From positions 483,394-547,393 of the forward strand of contig VZTJ01004018.1 of assembly GCA_013397795.1 (NCBI GenBank): a stretch of 64,000 nucleotides of DNA, written 5' to 3'. Source of the DNA: Orthonyx spaldingii. Lineage: Eukaryota; Chordata; Aves; Passeriformes; Orthonychidae. The notes below the pieces were generated by a model. It was not told where the DNA came from. It saw only the letters and a program-made list of their open reading frames with translations, and searched no databases. Below, in pieces: positions 50,085-63,767 of this stretch. The translations under genes were made by a program, and so were the position numbers. Within the stretch, counting starts at the first letter, position 1. Each line of letters starts with the position of its first letter.

Positions 50085-53000
50085 GTAAGAATTGCTCCTC
50101 CCTGCTCCCCCCCACTGGATTATGCTGCTTTTTTTTTCCTCTTTCCTTCTTCCTCTATTAGTTTTATTTTATATTTCCTACATAGGAGTGAGTAGGTGTG
50201 GAAAACTAGTTCAATGAACTGTATTGTTTATTCTGTATTGTTATTTATGGCAGGAAACAAAGTAGGTCAGCAGCAGGTAGCAACAGTTTTTATTTTCTTG
50301 AGCCACATCACCATGTGGCAAGGTTGAAATCCAAATACCCACCATCTGGATCAGCTGTTTCAAAGCAGCATGACTGAAAAAAATGCAGAAATGAGTGGAA
50401 GCTTCAAAAGAAGAAAGGACAGGCACTGGCTGCTGACAGAGTGAGATTTTGCTGCTTGCCACATTTAGCAATGACACTACAACAGGGCTCACAGAAATAA
50501 GGTCAGTAGCTATTACAGAAGTGAATGATACTGTCCTGTGGGATTAAGTTGATGTCCACTGAGTTCAATCAAAATCAGCTAGAGAATATGGTGGTGATAC
50601 AGCTGCTGGCAAGTATCTATCTTTGAATAATGCTTTTTCTTTCAAATGCCTTGGCACTTCTGATAAGCTTTGTATGTGTGCACATTAATAATGTATTAAC
50701 ACACATTGGGTTTGTTATTGTTTCCTGTTGCGGTAGTTTGTGTTCAGGTACTCATATTTTGATAATCTTGAGGTTCTAAGTTAAATTCTTCCTGCTAGGT
50801 CTATCTCCAGTTGAAAGAGCCTGCAAACATTTCACTAAAATCTGCATGGTTACTTCAGAGAGTAAGGGTGGAAAAAGACAGTTCTTTTCCTGCCACTTTC
50901 ATATTCTCTAAAAATTTCATATTTTAGCAATTGGGCAGTGATCGGACTTGTGGTTTGCCTCTCAAAGTTAATGTGTGATGGTTTGCAGTTATACCATGAC
51001 TCTGTTATCCTGCCCCCAAAGATGTCCCCAAGATGATGAAAATGTGCTGTAGTAGTGTCTGGGGGGTAGGTGTGTAGTGCTTTTGCAAGAGTGATTTTGT
51101 TGGCCTCTTAAAGGCCTGCCTGTATATAGGAGAAGAGGCTGCTACTGTCACAAGTCATTCTTTTAGTATGGCATCTCCTAAAGGGGAAAACCTTTAGGTA
51201 TGTTAAAATCTAAGTATGTAGTAGATACTTATGGGTTTAATCTCTGTTAAATAGACATTATTGATGTGTGTGCTTTACATGTGTAACACTCATAACTCTT
51301 CTTTTTTAAGTGCCTGTGGGTTGAGCTCACAGTTGGAGACTTCCCAACAGCTGTGTACTTGGTGTGCATGGTTACTACAGGTTCCAGCTGGGATTCTCTA
51401 GGCAGTCAGCCAGTCTGACAGCAGTACTTCAGTGTATCAGGTGTGACATCTTCATGTGATGCCATATAGTCGTTGACCACAGGGAAAAATGATGACTTGT
51501 GTTGCATCTCACACAGAAAGCTCTTGTGTAGTTTTCCAGGGCACTAATCTTCTACCCTTAAAGAAGGCCCAGCCTTCTGTTGACCATCCCTTCTTCCTTT
51601 TACCCTTTTCAATTCCACCCCTAGTTATCAAGCAGGGTTAACACACCTGGTTAGCACAGAGGGTGGTTTGCAGAATGTTGCGTTAATTCCCCCAGAGAAG
51701 TGGTCTGGCTGATGTGTTATTTCACCAGATGTGGGCACAGAGAGAAAAAGTGGTAAGGAGGATCCACATGTGGGATTGCTATTTTCTGTGCTAAGTCTGA
51801 CATAGACAACATTTATCCTGGTATGGGACTAGATGCTGAGGTGCTTGAGAGACTTGGGTTCTTCCATCCCTTTGAAAATTAGAAGTCCATCTTGACACTG
51901 TTGTTCTCAGAAAATGACATGCTTCATGCATGCATGTGACCAGGCATCCTTAATTTTATCAATTCCCAACTCTTGAGTCCTTAACCTGCTTTCTGTCATA
52001 CTGGTCTTTGTTCTACTTCTGGTACAACTATCAACTGGGTTTTTTTTTTTTTTGGTGACTGCTTTTCATTACTTTCATGGTAGCTGAACTGAGTTCCTTA
52101 GTTTCCCTTTTGTGAAAACAGGCAGTGTATCTTCAAGGCAAGACTTGCATGGAGAAGGTGCAGTGCTGCAAGGAGAATCAGAGCTGTGACCTTCCTTCCT
52201 CATCTTGCAGTGGCAAAGCTTTCCACCTTTGCTTTTAGAGCTATGTTGCTGTTCCTGGTGGAAAACAAAGTCTTCCCTGGCGTGAAGTTTGAAAGCTTGT
52301 TAAAGAGCTTATAGATCAGCCCAGTAGCAATTTCTGTTCAAGTGAAATGTGTAATTAGCCTTCTTTAAAGGTATCTTATTGCCAAATATTGCTGGGAATG
52401 AAATTGCTAAATGCGCAGAGCTGTGATGTGGGGCATAAATGGCAGTATATTATCAGGGAGTAGGAGAAATGGACATGGTACATGTGGAGGGTTGAGGGCA
52501 TTTTAACTATAACGCTAGAAAGAAAATTACTGATCCTGTAATTTGGGGAATGATTTAGAGTACAGAGTGAGTCCTCTGTTAAGAGCAGAACTGGTTTGAA
52601 TCAGAGATGATGGTAGCAATGTGTGTGGTGACAACACAGGTCTTGCTCATTTGGAAGCGCTGCAGGGGAAGGATAGATTTAGTGTGATGACAATATCTGT
52701 GAAATGCCCCGGACATGGAAGAGGTGAGTAGAGGGGGGAGAGAGCAGGTGGAGGAGGGGGATGTGTGCCTAGACTAGTGAGGGGAAAACTGAATTGCCCA
52801 TAAATACATTATTATGTGTACTGCTTTGGTAGTAGCATCTCCTCTCCAGCTTCAACCATAGTCAAGAAACTCAAGAGATTTTCTGACTCCAGCTCTCTAA
52901 GGGTCATCTCGTCTTGCAGGGAAGGCCTCTTGGTATGAGGGAGATGTGTTAGCACTTAAAACACCTCTAAGTGCTCAGAACTGGTTTCTGCTGTCTAACA

Positions 53001-56000
53001 CTGCAAACTTCACACCTTAAGGAAAGGCAAGCATCACAGATTTGACATTGTTGCTTTCCTGCTCTACAAAGCTTTTTGAAAGCTCCTGTAGTTTAAGGTA
53101 ATCATTGAAACTGAATTAGAAGTAAAGTGGTGCCCCTACAGAGAGGGAAAAGGGGTGCAGCATGTTTTCAGTTGTGGCAACAAGACGAGGAAATAGCACA
53201 GAAATAAAGGGAAGCTTTTCCCCCTACAGCCACAGACAAATGCCTTGTTGCAAAGAGCTCAGGGATAAGGATATATTTGTTTTTCCCCCTTGGAGAAACA
53301 CAGGACAAATACATCCTGCTTGAGCTGTTAGAGAATATGGTGTCTTCCAGGTTAATGTTAATGAATTAGCATTTATTTCCTAAATGAGGGATAATTTTTT
53401 AAGGGCAACCACAACCCTCCATTGTTGTTTAACAGGCAAGGGAATGCCTGTTTAAGTCTTCAGCTTGTTTCTTCCTAGTTCTTCCTCGTGTTAGGTGAAT
53501 CTATTTGCTTTGTCTTCCTCTGCCTCTGGAGCTTGAGAGATGCAGCAGAAATGACTCTTGCCACTGCTTGGTTACCTGTGCTGTGCCTTCTCAAAGACCT
53601 GCCTTTGCATGTTTCGGGTGCTGGTGTAGAGGAGCTTCAATCAGTCATTCAGATAACTCCAGTATTTCTACAGTTTCTGTCAGTGCCTTGTGTGTGGGGT
53701 GGGGGATGTGTTTGTTCCGAGAGCATTGGGGGCTGCTCGGGGTGGAGGCCACCCCTGTGTCCCACATTGGTGCTCATTTGCTGGAGGTCATGGTGCTGTG
53801 AAACCTGCAGGGGGTTCTCTCTTCATGCTGTAGCTGTCATGGGTTGTTTCAAATGCAGATGTTCCTCAGCTGTGGAATGGTTGTGTGAAATGCATATTCA
53901 GTGAGACAAATACCCTCAGTCCTGGTATAATTTTCAATATGAACCATTAGGGTATTATGTGTTCTATTGCTCTTTCTGTCTTTAGGTGCTGAAATATCAG
54001 GAAATAAGTGGTTTTTTTCCTGTATTTACTTGTGGTCTCCTCTTGATGGCCACATTACTGTATATTTTCAAAGCAGGGTCTGTACCATGGCAATATAAGC
54101 ATTTTGCCTTGCATAGCATATAGGAAAAATTGGTCTGTTCTCTGAGGATCACTTGGAGCGTTGTCATGGCTCATTATTCATGAAGGAGCTTGACAGCTCC
54201 AAGGTTAAACACACTGCTGAAAACAGGAGGAAAAAAAAAAAAGACTATGTATTTTGTGTCTGTGGGAGTTGTGTTTGCAGTGGGAGCAAGTGTATTTAGC
54301 TCAGTACAAATCTATTGCCCAAACATTTGAAAACCTGTTTCCTGTTCTTTGCTGCTTGAGCTCCTCAACTTGGCCTGGTGCAAGAGGCAAGTGGATTGGT
54401 ACCTGTCAGGACCAAGTCTTGCTCTTGAACTCCACTACTGGCTCACATGCCATCTTGTTACTCTGAAAAAAGTTTCTGCAGAACTACTGATTCTTTCAAA
54501 TTATTGCAATTTTTTTAAAAGAAAATTGTCTTTGCAGATGCATTGCTTGCAACTGGCAGGGAATGCTAGTTCCCCCATGCAATTCAGAGTTAGGATTCTT
54601 CAGTGAAGGTCATTGAGCAGATCAGAGCAACTCCTCATCAGTCCAACATGAGGGGAGGAACACAGAAACATTTATACCTATAGTGATAAAATCTATCCTA
54701 TCTCAGCAATAAGGATTCATGCTGTTGATACATTTAACATCATGTAAACCTCCAGTTACTTTAGGTGAGTTCTCAAAGGATGAGCTGTGTGAATTGGTGA
54801 ACTGCCATGGACTTGTGCGCTCTGCAGAAAAATAGTGTTTGCATGTTTTTTCTTCATCTTTTGCTCTTTGCTTGTGCTCTTTAAGGCCTCTTAATACCAA
54901 TTGTCCTTTCCATGTCTGAGGATCTGCAGCGCATGAAGGACAGAACCCTATGGTGTGTAGGAGTTTGAGTCTCATTTTGCACATTTTCACTTAATCACAA
55001 GAATAGGACGGGAAAGGAAAGACTTTGTAGCTGTTAGTCTCCTGTAGGTTTATGCTGTAAGAGGTGCTGTTGCTCACTTGAACCAGCTGTTTGTTTTAAG
55101 GCAACTGCAGAGAGAGTAAATGATGGAGAACTGTGTTAAGTAATGCTTGGGTTGAAAATGTTAAGTGGCACTTAAAGGAAGGCCTTTGCCACTTCTTACA
55201 GTGGTGCTTGCAAATGCTGAGTTTTGCAAAAACTCAGAACACCTAGCCAGATGTGTAGCTGTTTGGTCTGTGCAAATTTCTGTTTGCAGTTTAAACTGCA
55301 ACAGCATTTTTCCCAGTTTGACGTATTTTGAATATGACTATTTCTAGTCATAGCTCTTAAACAAACATTTGAACTAATTTGATATTCAAACAGGTGGGTG
55401 GTGTGTTGTTCTTTTTGTTGTCTTTTTTGTTTGTTTTTTAATTTTTTTTCTTGGAAAAGCTGTTTGTAGATGAGGGTTGGATAGAATCCCTGCTTTACTG
55501 TGCTTCTATTATTTTGAACTAAAATGCTTGCTTGACAGATGGCTGCTATAACAGGACACAGAAACGAAGGCAACTTGGCTTCTTTCTGAGTAAGGACAGG
55601 GAATTTGAGAGAAGCTATATCTGGAAATAACTCCTGAAGAACATGTTACTTTAGATTGGACTTGTTTCAGTGTGGCATGTACCTTTGGAAGTTGAATCTT
55701 CAAACCTAGCTGTATATTTAGTGAAGCTCTCTAGCTGAGGCTGCTGACTAAATAAAAAGTGGTAAATGCTGGAGGAGCAGAGCTGCTGTGACACAGGAGA
55801 CTTACTGCAAGTGCAGGCCACAGACTTGTCAGTGGGTTTGGGGTGGATGGAACAAATATGGCTTTCTGTTGTGCCACACTGTCAGAGCCTTGTTTCATCA
55901 CAAGCTTGCAGAAGCTTCCTGAAATCTGTGGGTAAGTCTTCTGGGTTCATTTTTCATTTTTATAACTTTGCCATAAAGCTGTTAAGAGGATAGGGGGAAA

Positions 56001-59000
56001 AAGGCCCTGTACAAATTCTCAAACCCAAATCTTTGTTGCATGGATCTTGTTTATCTTGTCATACTGTGATAAATTTGAATAACCTCCCCAAAAGCATTTG
56101 GATGGTTAAGGATAGTAAGTGCTTATGTGAAGTATAAATTAGACTTAATTTACCTGGCAATAAAACAGGCAGCACAAGCCTTGCACCTCTACTATCTTGC
56201 CTGTGTTTCTCTAAGATAGCAGACTGAAATGAAAAGATAGAAGTCTATTCATTTATTGTTTGGTGCTAGTTGAAAGTGTAGACCAAAATGCTTCATCTTG
56301 GCTTCTGTCCACAAGCAACAGTAACAACATCACTGTTTATTTTTGTGCAATCTTTGTTAGGCCTATCCAGTTGCTATTGTGTTGGGTTTGGTTTTTTTAA
56401 ATCACAAAACTGAGCAGGAGTCACAATTTAAAGGTATGAATTTCCTTACCTTGCTGTCAGGTAGACAACTGGAAAACCTTTTTTAAATACTAAAATAATA
56501 GTGATCAATGCTTATGAGAGGGATGTCTGGTATGCATTTCTGGGTACTTTGACTCCTTGTTTTTACTCATTATGTATGAAACACATGCATCTTCAGTAGG
56601 TTCTTGAAATGTTTTTGATGTGAATTCTTATTTTAGACCACTTGTTCTGTTTCACATCAGTGAGTGTCTTTGAGGTAGAACTGGATCTTGGTGTTGGTCT
56701 GTCTATACCTCTGCATTGAAAATGCAGTTGTATTTTCAGTATCTCTAATTCCTTAGCCAATATTGGAGCAGAAACTGCTGTAGTCATGCATTATCTTGCT
56801 TAAACTGTGCAGCCTAAATATATTTAGGAAGTGGTAGTATTTTATGGGATTCTGCTATGCTCTTGTATTTTGATCTTGGCCAGAGTGAAGAGGTTCAGCT
56901 GTGTCTTGTGTTTCTGGAGCTGCTTGACAAAAGGAAAATTGCTGAAGTTTTGGCATACAGAGTGCTTGGAAGCTTTCTCTGCTCCTGGCCGTCTGCTGTC
57001 TAAAACTGACGCTGCTGGCCACCCTCCTAGGGTAGCTGGGCTCTGTTTCTCAGTCCATGATGCAGCCAAGCTGTTCCCAGACAGCCTGGCTAGTCTTTTG
57101 CAAACAAACAAGCAATGACAAAAATATGAACAAAATAAGCAATTATGGGTAATTTAAGATCTTACTTGCTGAATTGCTGTTTGAAGCATTGGGTACTGAT
57201 GGGTGTAACTTGGGAGAAGTGTTGATGTGCTATCTGGACAGTACCCACTGAGTGAGTGACATGGCTCTCCTGATACCCAGCCAGCCCATCTGCTTACTTT
57301 GCACTTGAAAACAAATTTTATATTCAGGACAGACTTATCTTTCCTTAGCTCTTTAGAAATATTAGCTCCAGATAAGAAAATTGTATTTCATTTGCAATAT
57401 GACCACTGGAGACAGCATGGCTATTAATTCAACCAACAAGTAGAAATTGATTTTGCTACCCTTGTCTTACACTTCGGATACAAGCATTTTAAGGGAAAGG
57501 GGACACCTGTCCTTTTCAAGTATTATCTGCTTAATAAGTGACTGGACATGGGTAGAAACTTCTAGACGTCATGATAATGCAATTTCTATGTGAATTTGGA
57601 TTAAAAATATGCTGAATGAATGTGACTACCATTGGAAAACAAACATGAAAGTCTTCCAGTGTGAGTCTTCTGTGGGGAAATGATAATGCTCCTTGCTGAT
57701 TGTTGGATGGTGCCTGGTCAAATTCCCTAACAGGATGTTTTTATTGGAGATCTCTGCAGCCCTTCCATTGCTTTCCAAACTCCTCTGCAAAGTGGCATTG
57801 CCTCAAGTCAATTAACTTCTGTTTCTCTTCAGATTTCCCTCCTCTCCTCCCTGTCTGCCTGTCCAGGCCGAAGTGTCCGTGCTGGAGCATGTTTGCAGTT
57901 CTGCAGATGTGTCTGTGCTCTCTGATGCTTCACTGCCCTGCCTTTGGTATATGCAAGTGTCTGTGTGTTTCTTTCTTATCATTAACCTGTGGAAGGTAAA
58001 AATAGCAAGTATGGTGTTTCATGGAGATATTTAGTACTTTTAGGACGGAGATAGGGTTGTGGCAGTAAGCCACCAGTTAGTAACAATGGCCAAGTGGGGA
58101 GATTGCAAATTCCTAGCATTCTTATACAATAGCATGCATTGGACAAAGACTCAGTGAGTCTATAGGAAATGCTGACTGTGGCAGCATCTGAACTGATGTC
58201 AGGTAATATGAGTTTTAAGCTTGCCTACTAGTTTAATACTAGTCAGGATTCCTAGTGGGTTTTGATTTGAAGTGTGGAAAGTGATTGGGACATCTTTGTG
58301 CTCACTGAGACTTTTTTTAAAGTGTGAGAAAGTAGATGAAATTAATAAGTTGCTGTTTTTCCAATTTTGCCATACATCAAACCAATTCAAGGTGAGGTGC
58401 TGTGAATTGGAGGCATAATTCCAAAACGATGTTGGAACCAAACACCAATAAAGATGTACAGCCTTTTTTGTTTCGATCATTGCAGAATGTACTATTGATC
58501 TGATTTATTTGTGGGTGTTCATTCATGTGTGCCTCTAGCACTGCCAAGTGCCCGTGTATGCCTCACCGCTAATAACAACTCCCTGGAGAAATAACATCTT
58601 GGAGAAAAGGCTTTAACACTGGAGCTGCTAGAAGTTTCTCTCAGCTTCTTGAGAAACTCAGGGGAAGTAAAGAACAAAACCCATTTGGGTTTATATGTGC
58701 TGTGGCACCATACAGAGAATCTGTTGCCTTGCACCAGTGTCAGGGAGTGTGTTATATATTGAAGCATTTGGGATAATGGTCTCAAGAATAAGACTTGCTT
58801 ATAAGTGAGTGGGTTTTTATCTGATTTATTTTTTTCATGATGTACTGTGCCTAAAATATTTCTGTGCTGTCCTAATATCCAGCCCTAAACTTGGAATAGG
58901 CACAGCTGTTCTAAGATCTGGAATTGCAATGTCTAAATCTGAGACATTTCAGTTTCTGCCTCTTTCTGCCTCCTGCCTGAAGAAACTTTTAAGGGGCATG

Positions 59001-60013
59001 GTGCAAATGGATACTAACGGATGTGTTCTGTAAAGCACTTGAGTTATACTGAGTGAAGACACACAGGAGACATCTTGAGTTTGACAAGAGTAGCAATATA
59101 ACTTCAATACTTAAGAAGCACTCTTGAACAAATGTGTTTTATAAGATTTTTGTCTAAGTCTAAGATTTCAGTTGTGCAAAATCTGTGGGAAATTTTTCTT
59201 TGTTTTCTTCCTTTTGTGTTGTGAGGCAAATGAGATGAGTCTTTAACTATAGGTACAGGTGTTGACCTTCTGGAGTTAAATACACTCATTCTCAGTGTGG
59301 GATTTTGCAGGGCCGTGACTTCCAGACCAGGTTTGTCACAGCGAAATATCTTTAGGAGTCTGACCACAGTCAGATAAGCTTTTAGATACACTGGTGTGAA
59401 AGAGTTTGCATGCCTGAAAGTTTGTCTTACCTTTCTAACTTGACGAGTTGCCCTGGCTGACTAGTTAGCAGGACATACCTTGTGCTACCTGTTTTGTGGT
59501 GCTGTGATAAATGTATTATAGGCAATAGTGTGGTGCTGTGATGTATGTGAGGGGAAAAGACAGTTCCAGCTTTGCTTTACAAAATAGTAGATTCCATGCT
59601 TGCCTTTGAAACTTCACAGTGAGAATATGACATCTGCTTCTGTAAAACTGTCAGCTTGGTTACGTTGTAGTACTTCATAATTGATAATGTAAATTACCAG
59701 TTTCACCTGCTTCATTTAATCTGAATAACCAAGAGAACATATAGATAACTAGAATCACTATCTAGGAAGAGTTTCTTCTTATGAAAAAGAAATACTGATC
59801 ACTTACTGGAAAATTCAAAAGCAATTAGTTTGGAATTTCCCATTGTATACCGATAGCAGTGAAACAAATGTTGCTGGAAAAGAAAATATTTTTATAGACT
59901 TCTGGAGGAACTTTGCTAATAAAAGTTCTTCTGAAAGCACAAGTGGAAAAGCTGGTGTCACTAAATTGTGTGATTTTTTTTTTTTTTCTTTCCATCTTTA
60001 GTTTTCCTTATAG

Positions 60014-60340
60014 AGGTGAAGATCAGCCATGCAATCACACCAATGATCTGTCAATCTGTCACTTCTGGAGTTGTGCATATTTTGAAATGAATAATGGCAT
60101 CAAAAAAAGATGTATGAATAGAGTTGTGAATATCAGCCCAATTCTTGAACTTAATTCTACTTTATCTGGTTTTGAAGCAAATTATTTTTAGTCCTAAGAG
60201 TTTTACAGCTTGAAAGTGAAATGTATGTTTAAAATGCCCCGAAGCAATACAACCTGTAAGTGAATTTTTCTTGTGTTATCAAATGAGTGTGAGATGCTCT
60301 CATGTAGTTTTCATTTTTTGTAAATAAAGCATATGATGTA
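60014..60340 (+). other. DISC1: Candidate alternative DISC1 terminal exon
   Basis: A long pyrimidine tract (59973-59999) leads to AGs at 60000-60001 and 60012-60013. Splicing exon 3 (phase-1 G) to 60014 gives GAG and then an open frame of 24 further codons to TGA at 60088. The earlier AG is in the same frame and adds four codons. A canonical AATAAA lies at 60323-60328, about 235 bases after the stop. All elements of a short terminal exon are present, but they can also arise by chance in 14 kb of intron, and no homology supports the peptide. Confidence 0.25.
60323..60328 (+). promoter_or_regulatory. DISC1: AATAAA hexamer in DISC1 intron 3
   Basis: A canonical polyadenylation hexamer on the sense strand, listed because it follows the candidate alternative terminal exon. 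It is meaningful only if that exon is used. Confidence 0.3.
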
Positions 60341-63300
60341 ATGGCTGCAGCTCTTCACTGGGCTGAAACTGGGCTCTTTTCAGTCCGAATCCTGAGTAAC
60401 AGAAAGAATTTTCTCTGTGGGAGTCATTTGAAATTAAATGGCTCTCTTAATTATGAGCACATAGGAATGCAGAGAGAAAAGGTTACTGCTGTACCTCATA
60501 ACACAGTGCAATGCCTACTAGTAGGGTTATTGCCAAAAAGTCCTCATCTATCAAATACCACTCAAGGGGAACTGATTTCTCAATCCTTAATCTGAGCAAG
60601 AGTCAAACTGCTGAACTGTAAGCAGAAAGCTCAATAGCCCATTAGTAGTTCTGCTGAGGTCTTGTGTTTACAGGTTTAAGAAAGTAGCTCTGGTGACTTA
60701 AGGAAGCTACATTGATTCTGACCTCATTCAAATGTGTGCAAGCAGTATCAGCTGCTCTGTATTCACAGGCCAAATGCTGTGCTTTGTTGCCCATGTTCAT
60801 AGAGAATCTGCTGTCCTGGCCTTCCTAAGAACAAACAAAAGGAATAAAACAAAAAACTCAGCTCTTCTAAGTGCACAGCGGTAATTAAAGTCAAACTCAA
60901 ATTCATATTGAAGTGCAGGGGTGTTGGTTTGAAAAATTTTAATTATGACCTTTATGTGGTGGAGAAAATACTTTTGAGCAAGAGCTGAAGTAACCCCATT
61001 TGCAGGCAGGCTTCAACAGCTGGTTATTCTGGTGCTGTCTAATAATAATGAAAACAGACAGGAGTTCTGAACAAAGAGGTTCTGGCCAGGCTATGTCACT
61101 TGCTTTGCAGAACCTAGGGTAAGAAGATTCAAGATGTATATGTAAAAAAAAAATAAAAAAAAAAATCATAATGTTGTGTAAAGGACAAGATCTTCCAGGA
61201 AAAGAAATGCTGAAGAGGAGAAAACCAAGAAGTATTTGGGGGAAAAAAAGTCCGAAGTAGCATTACTTCAGAATTAAAATTTAATTTTGTTTCAGTGCAC
61301 TGTGCCTGCGGAAGCACTGCTACTAGAATGGTTTCCTGATATAATTATTCTGCCATCACAAATCTGTTCGTGTCTGCCTGTAGAGAAGTCTGAGATTTGT
61401 GCAGTTTGATATTTCCTGTCTCAGGTCCTTATTTCCCCACCTGTAACTCTCAGGACTTATTATGAGGAATACAGAGGATGCTGTTATTTCATTTAAATGG
61501 CTGTTGCATTTTGTGGGAACATTTTTGAAAACAGTCGTGAAATTCCAAATAAGAAGGAGGAGAGAAATCTGACAGAGAAACAAATAATCTTTATTCCCAA
61601 TGTCATGCACTGTTGCCACTTTGCTTGTTGAGTGAACCTGCGTGACTGTATACAAGAGGTGTTTCTCTCTGCCCTGCTCCTGCTTTCAAAATGCTTAGTC
61701 TCTTCCTACCTATAGGTGTTATATTGACTGACCCACTCAGACTGAATATATAGGGGCAGCCTTACATGCTAAAATTATTCTATTGTTATTGTTTCTATCA
61801 GGGAAAAAAAAAAAAAGACAAAAAGCCCTTTCCTTTTCAATCCAGCAAGGCAAGGCTGCCTGTGTGTGACTAGCTAATGCCTCACCAGTGCAAACAGATG
61901 GGAGTTACTTGGGAACAGTGTGGGCAGCAAAGCAGCTGAGCTGTATTTGACTTACTTTCTTTACTTGTGACACTCTTATTTGTTGAATGTAGGAAAAAAA
62001 ATATTCATTATGTCAAAAAATGTGAAACAAAGCTTTTTTGGCTTGTTAAAGTGTCCTGAAAAATGCTGCTTTTGCTCAGATGAGGAAAAACCGATGAATT
62101 CAGTTCCTATTCAAGCCAGAGCTTAGTTCTGTGTTGACTGCAGGAGGTGTAGGTCATGTGAGGGCTGGAATCCTTCAGGGGGATAATGTAGCTGGCCTGG
62201 CTCTGCTGGACAAGCTTGAAGGAAGCAAACTTGAACTTTGGCTTTAACAGGCCTATGCTGAGAGGTTTCTTGTACCTCTGTGTATGCTCCTGTAGGGACT
62301 GTGCTGTGCAAATAATGTTCACCACGTGTCCTGGTCTCCCTTGGGTGCAAGCAACGGCATAGTTTCTCCTGTCTCTCTGAAGTCAGGGGCTAAGTTTGCC
62401 TTGCATGCTGCGCCTGCTTTTAATTTGTCTAGAAGCCCTTTTTTCGCTTCTTTAATTTTATAATTCCTTAATAGAAACCTCCTTGCCAATGCCTCTAATT
62501 GTTCAGAGTGAGTGCTGAGAAGAGCAATTAATAGCGAACGGAATGTTTTCTTACAAAATCAATTTTGATTTCCAAAGTTAAGAGGGATGGAAAATTAGTT
62601 CTTTAGGGAAGTCTGTGTCCTTGTTTCTAAACACTCCTGGCTTTCCCTGTCCTAAGAGGCAACCTTTCCTTTAGTTCTGTTAGAAAAGTGAACTTATGTG
62701 GTCCCAATTCCCTGCTCTGGAGTCCTGTGTGCTGCCTGGCCTTCTCTATGCTTCCCCAAGTCCATTTTTCTGTAACAGAAGGGGGCAGGTCAGTGGCTTG
62801 TGTGCCTTCCCCACTGCTGGAGCAGGATCCAAGAAGCTATTGTGTTCTTAGCCAAGAGAGTTGGGGGGGTTTTTGAATTTCTTTAATGTGAGGCAGATGC
62901 CTTTAGGGTTCACATTTCGTTGTAGGAAGATCTAAAGCGTTGTTTGGATGGTTAGTTGTTCAGATATGTATAGTTGTTGCCTATTAGATCTAAGGAGTGT
63001 CTTCCTTCTCATCCTTTTTTTACACAATCTTAATTTCTTTTCCCCTATCCATTACAAAATTACACATCATATTTGCCCAAAATTACCAAAGCTGATTTTT
63101 AATATCCAAGATTTATCTGTCTTGTAATGCAACAGCACACAATATTCCTAATATCTCCAATGCCTACCTAAAAGAAATATTGCTGAATGTTACCTGGGAT
63201 TCAGAACTTTTTAAGTACCCTTGGGAAAGCAAAGAAAGCATTTATACAGCCCTGTTAGGTGACCAGAAAGGCTCCCTTTACCAAAGTAGACTGGATAACC

Positions 63301-63767
63301 TTTGGAAAAAATCAAGAAAACAGTGTGAAACTCTAGATTTTTTTTCCTCAGTTCTCATCTGCAGGCCAATTGACTCTTGACAGTTGGAAGTCTTTTTTGA
63401 AGTGATGTGTAGCACGCAAACCTATCATCTTGGCTTCCAAGCAAGTAGACAAAAGATACTGGGGTCAGTTAAAAGTCGCAAAAAAAATACCAATCATCTC
63501 TTCTATGCAAAGGGTTTAAAGTAAGAACCGAAACCAACTTGCAATAGCGAGATAGAGAGACTTCCTTGATGTTACTATTCTGCTCAGCCAAGATTAACTT
63601 AGTGCTGCAGACTTCTTTTGAAGGTTAGGATGAAGCTGGTCCTATGCTTATTTCCAATCAAAGAATGTTCTTGGGAACTCAGGGTAAGGTCAAAAAGTTG
63701 AATGAATATTTCATCACTGCCAACTCTCATGAAGTTCATGACTGTCCTGCTTTACAACTTTTTCCCA

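Noticed and set aside
53488..53904. 138-codon plus-strand frame, Cys- and Trp-rich with a hydrophobic start
   Set aside because: It lies in DISC1 intron 3 with another long frame overlapping, no splice or polyadenylation context and no recognisable domain; most likely chance.
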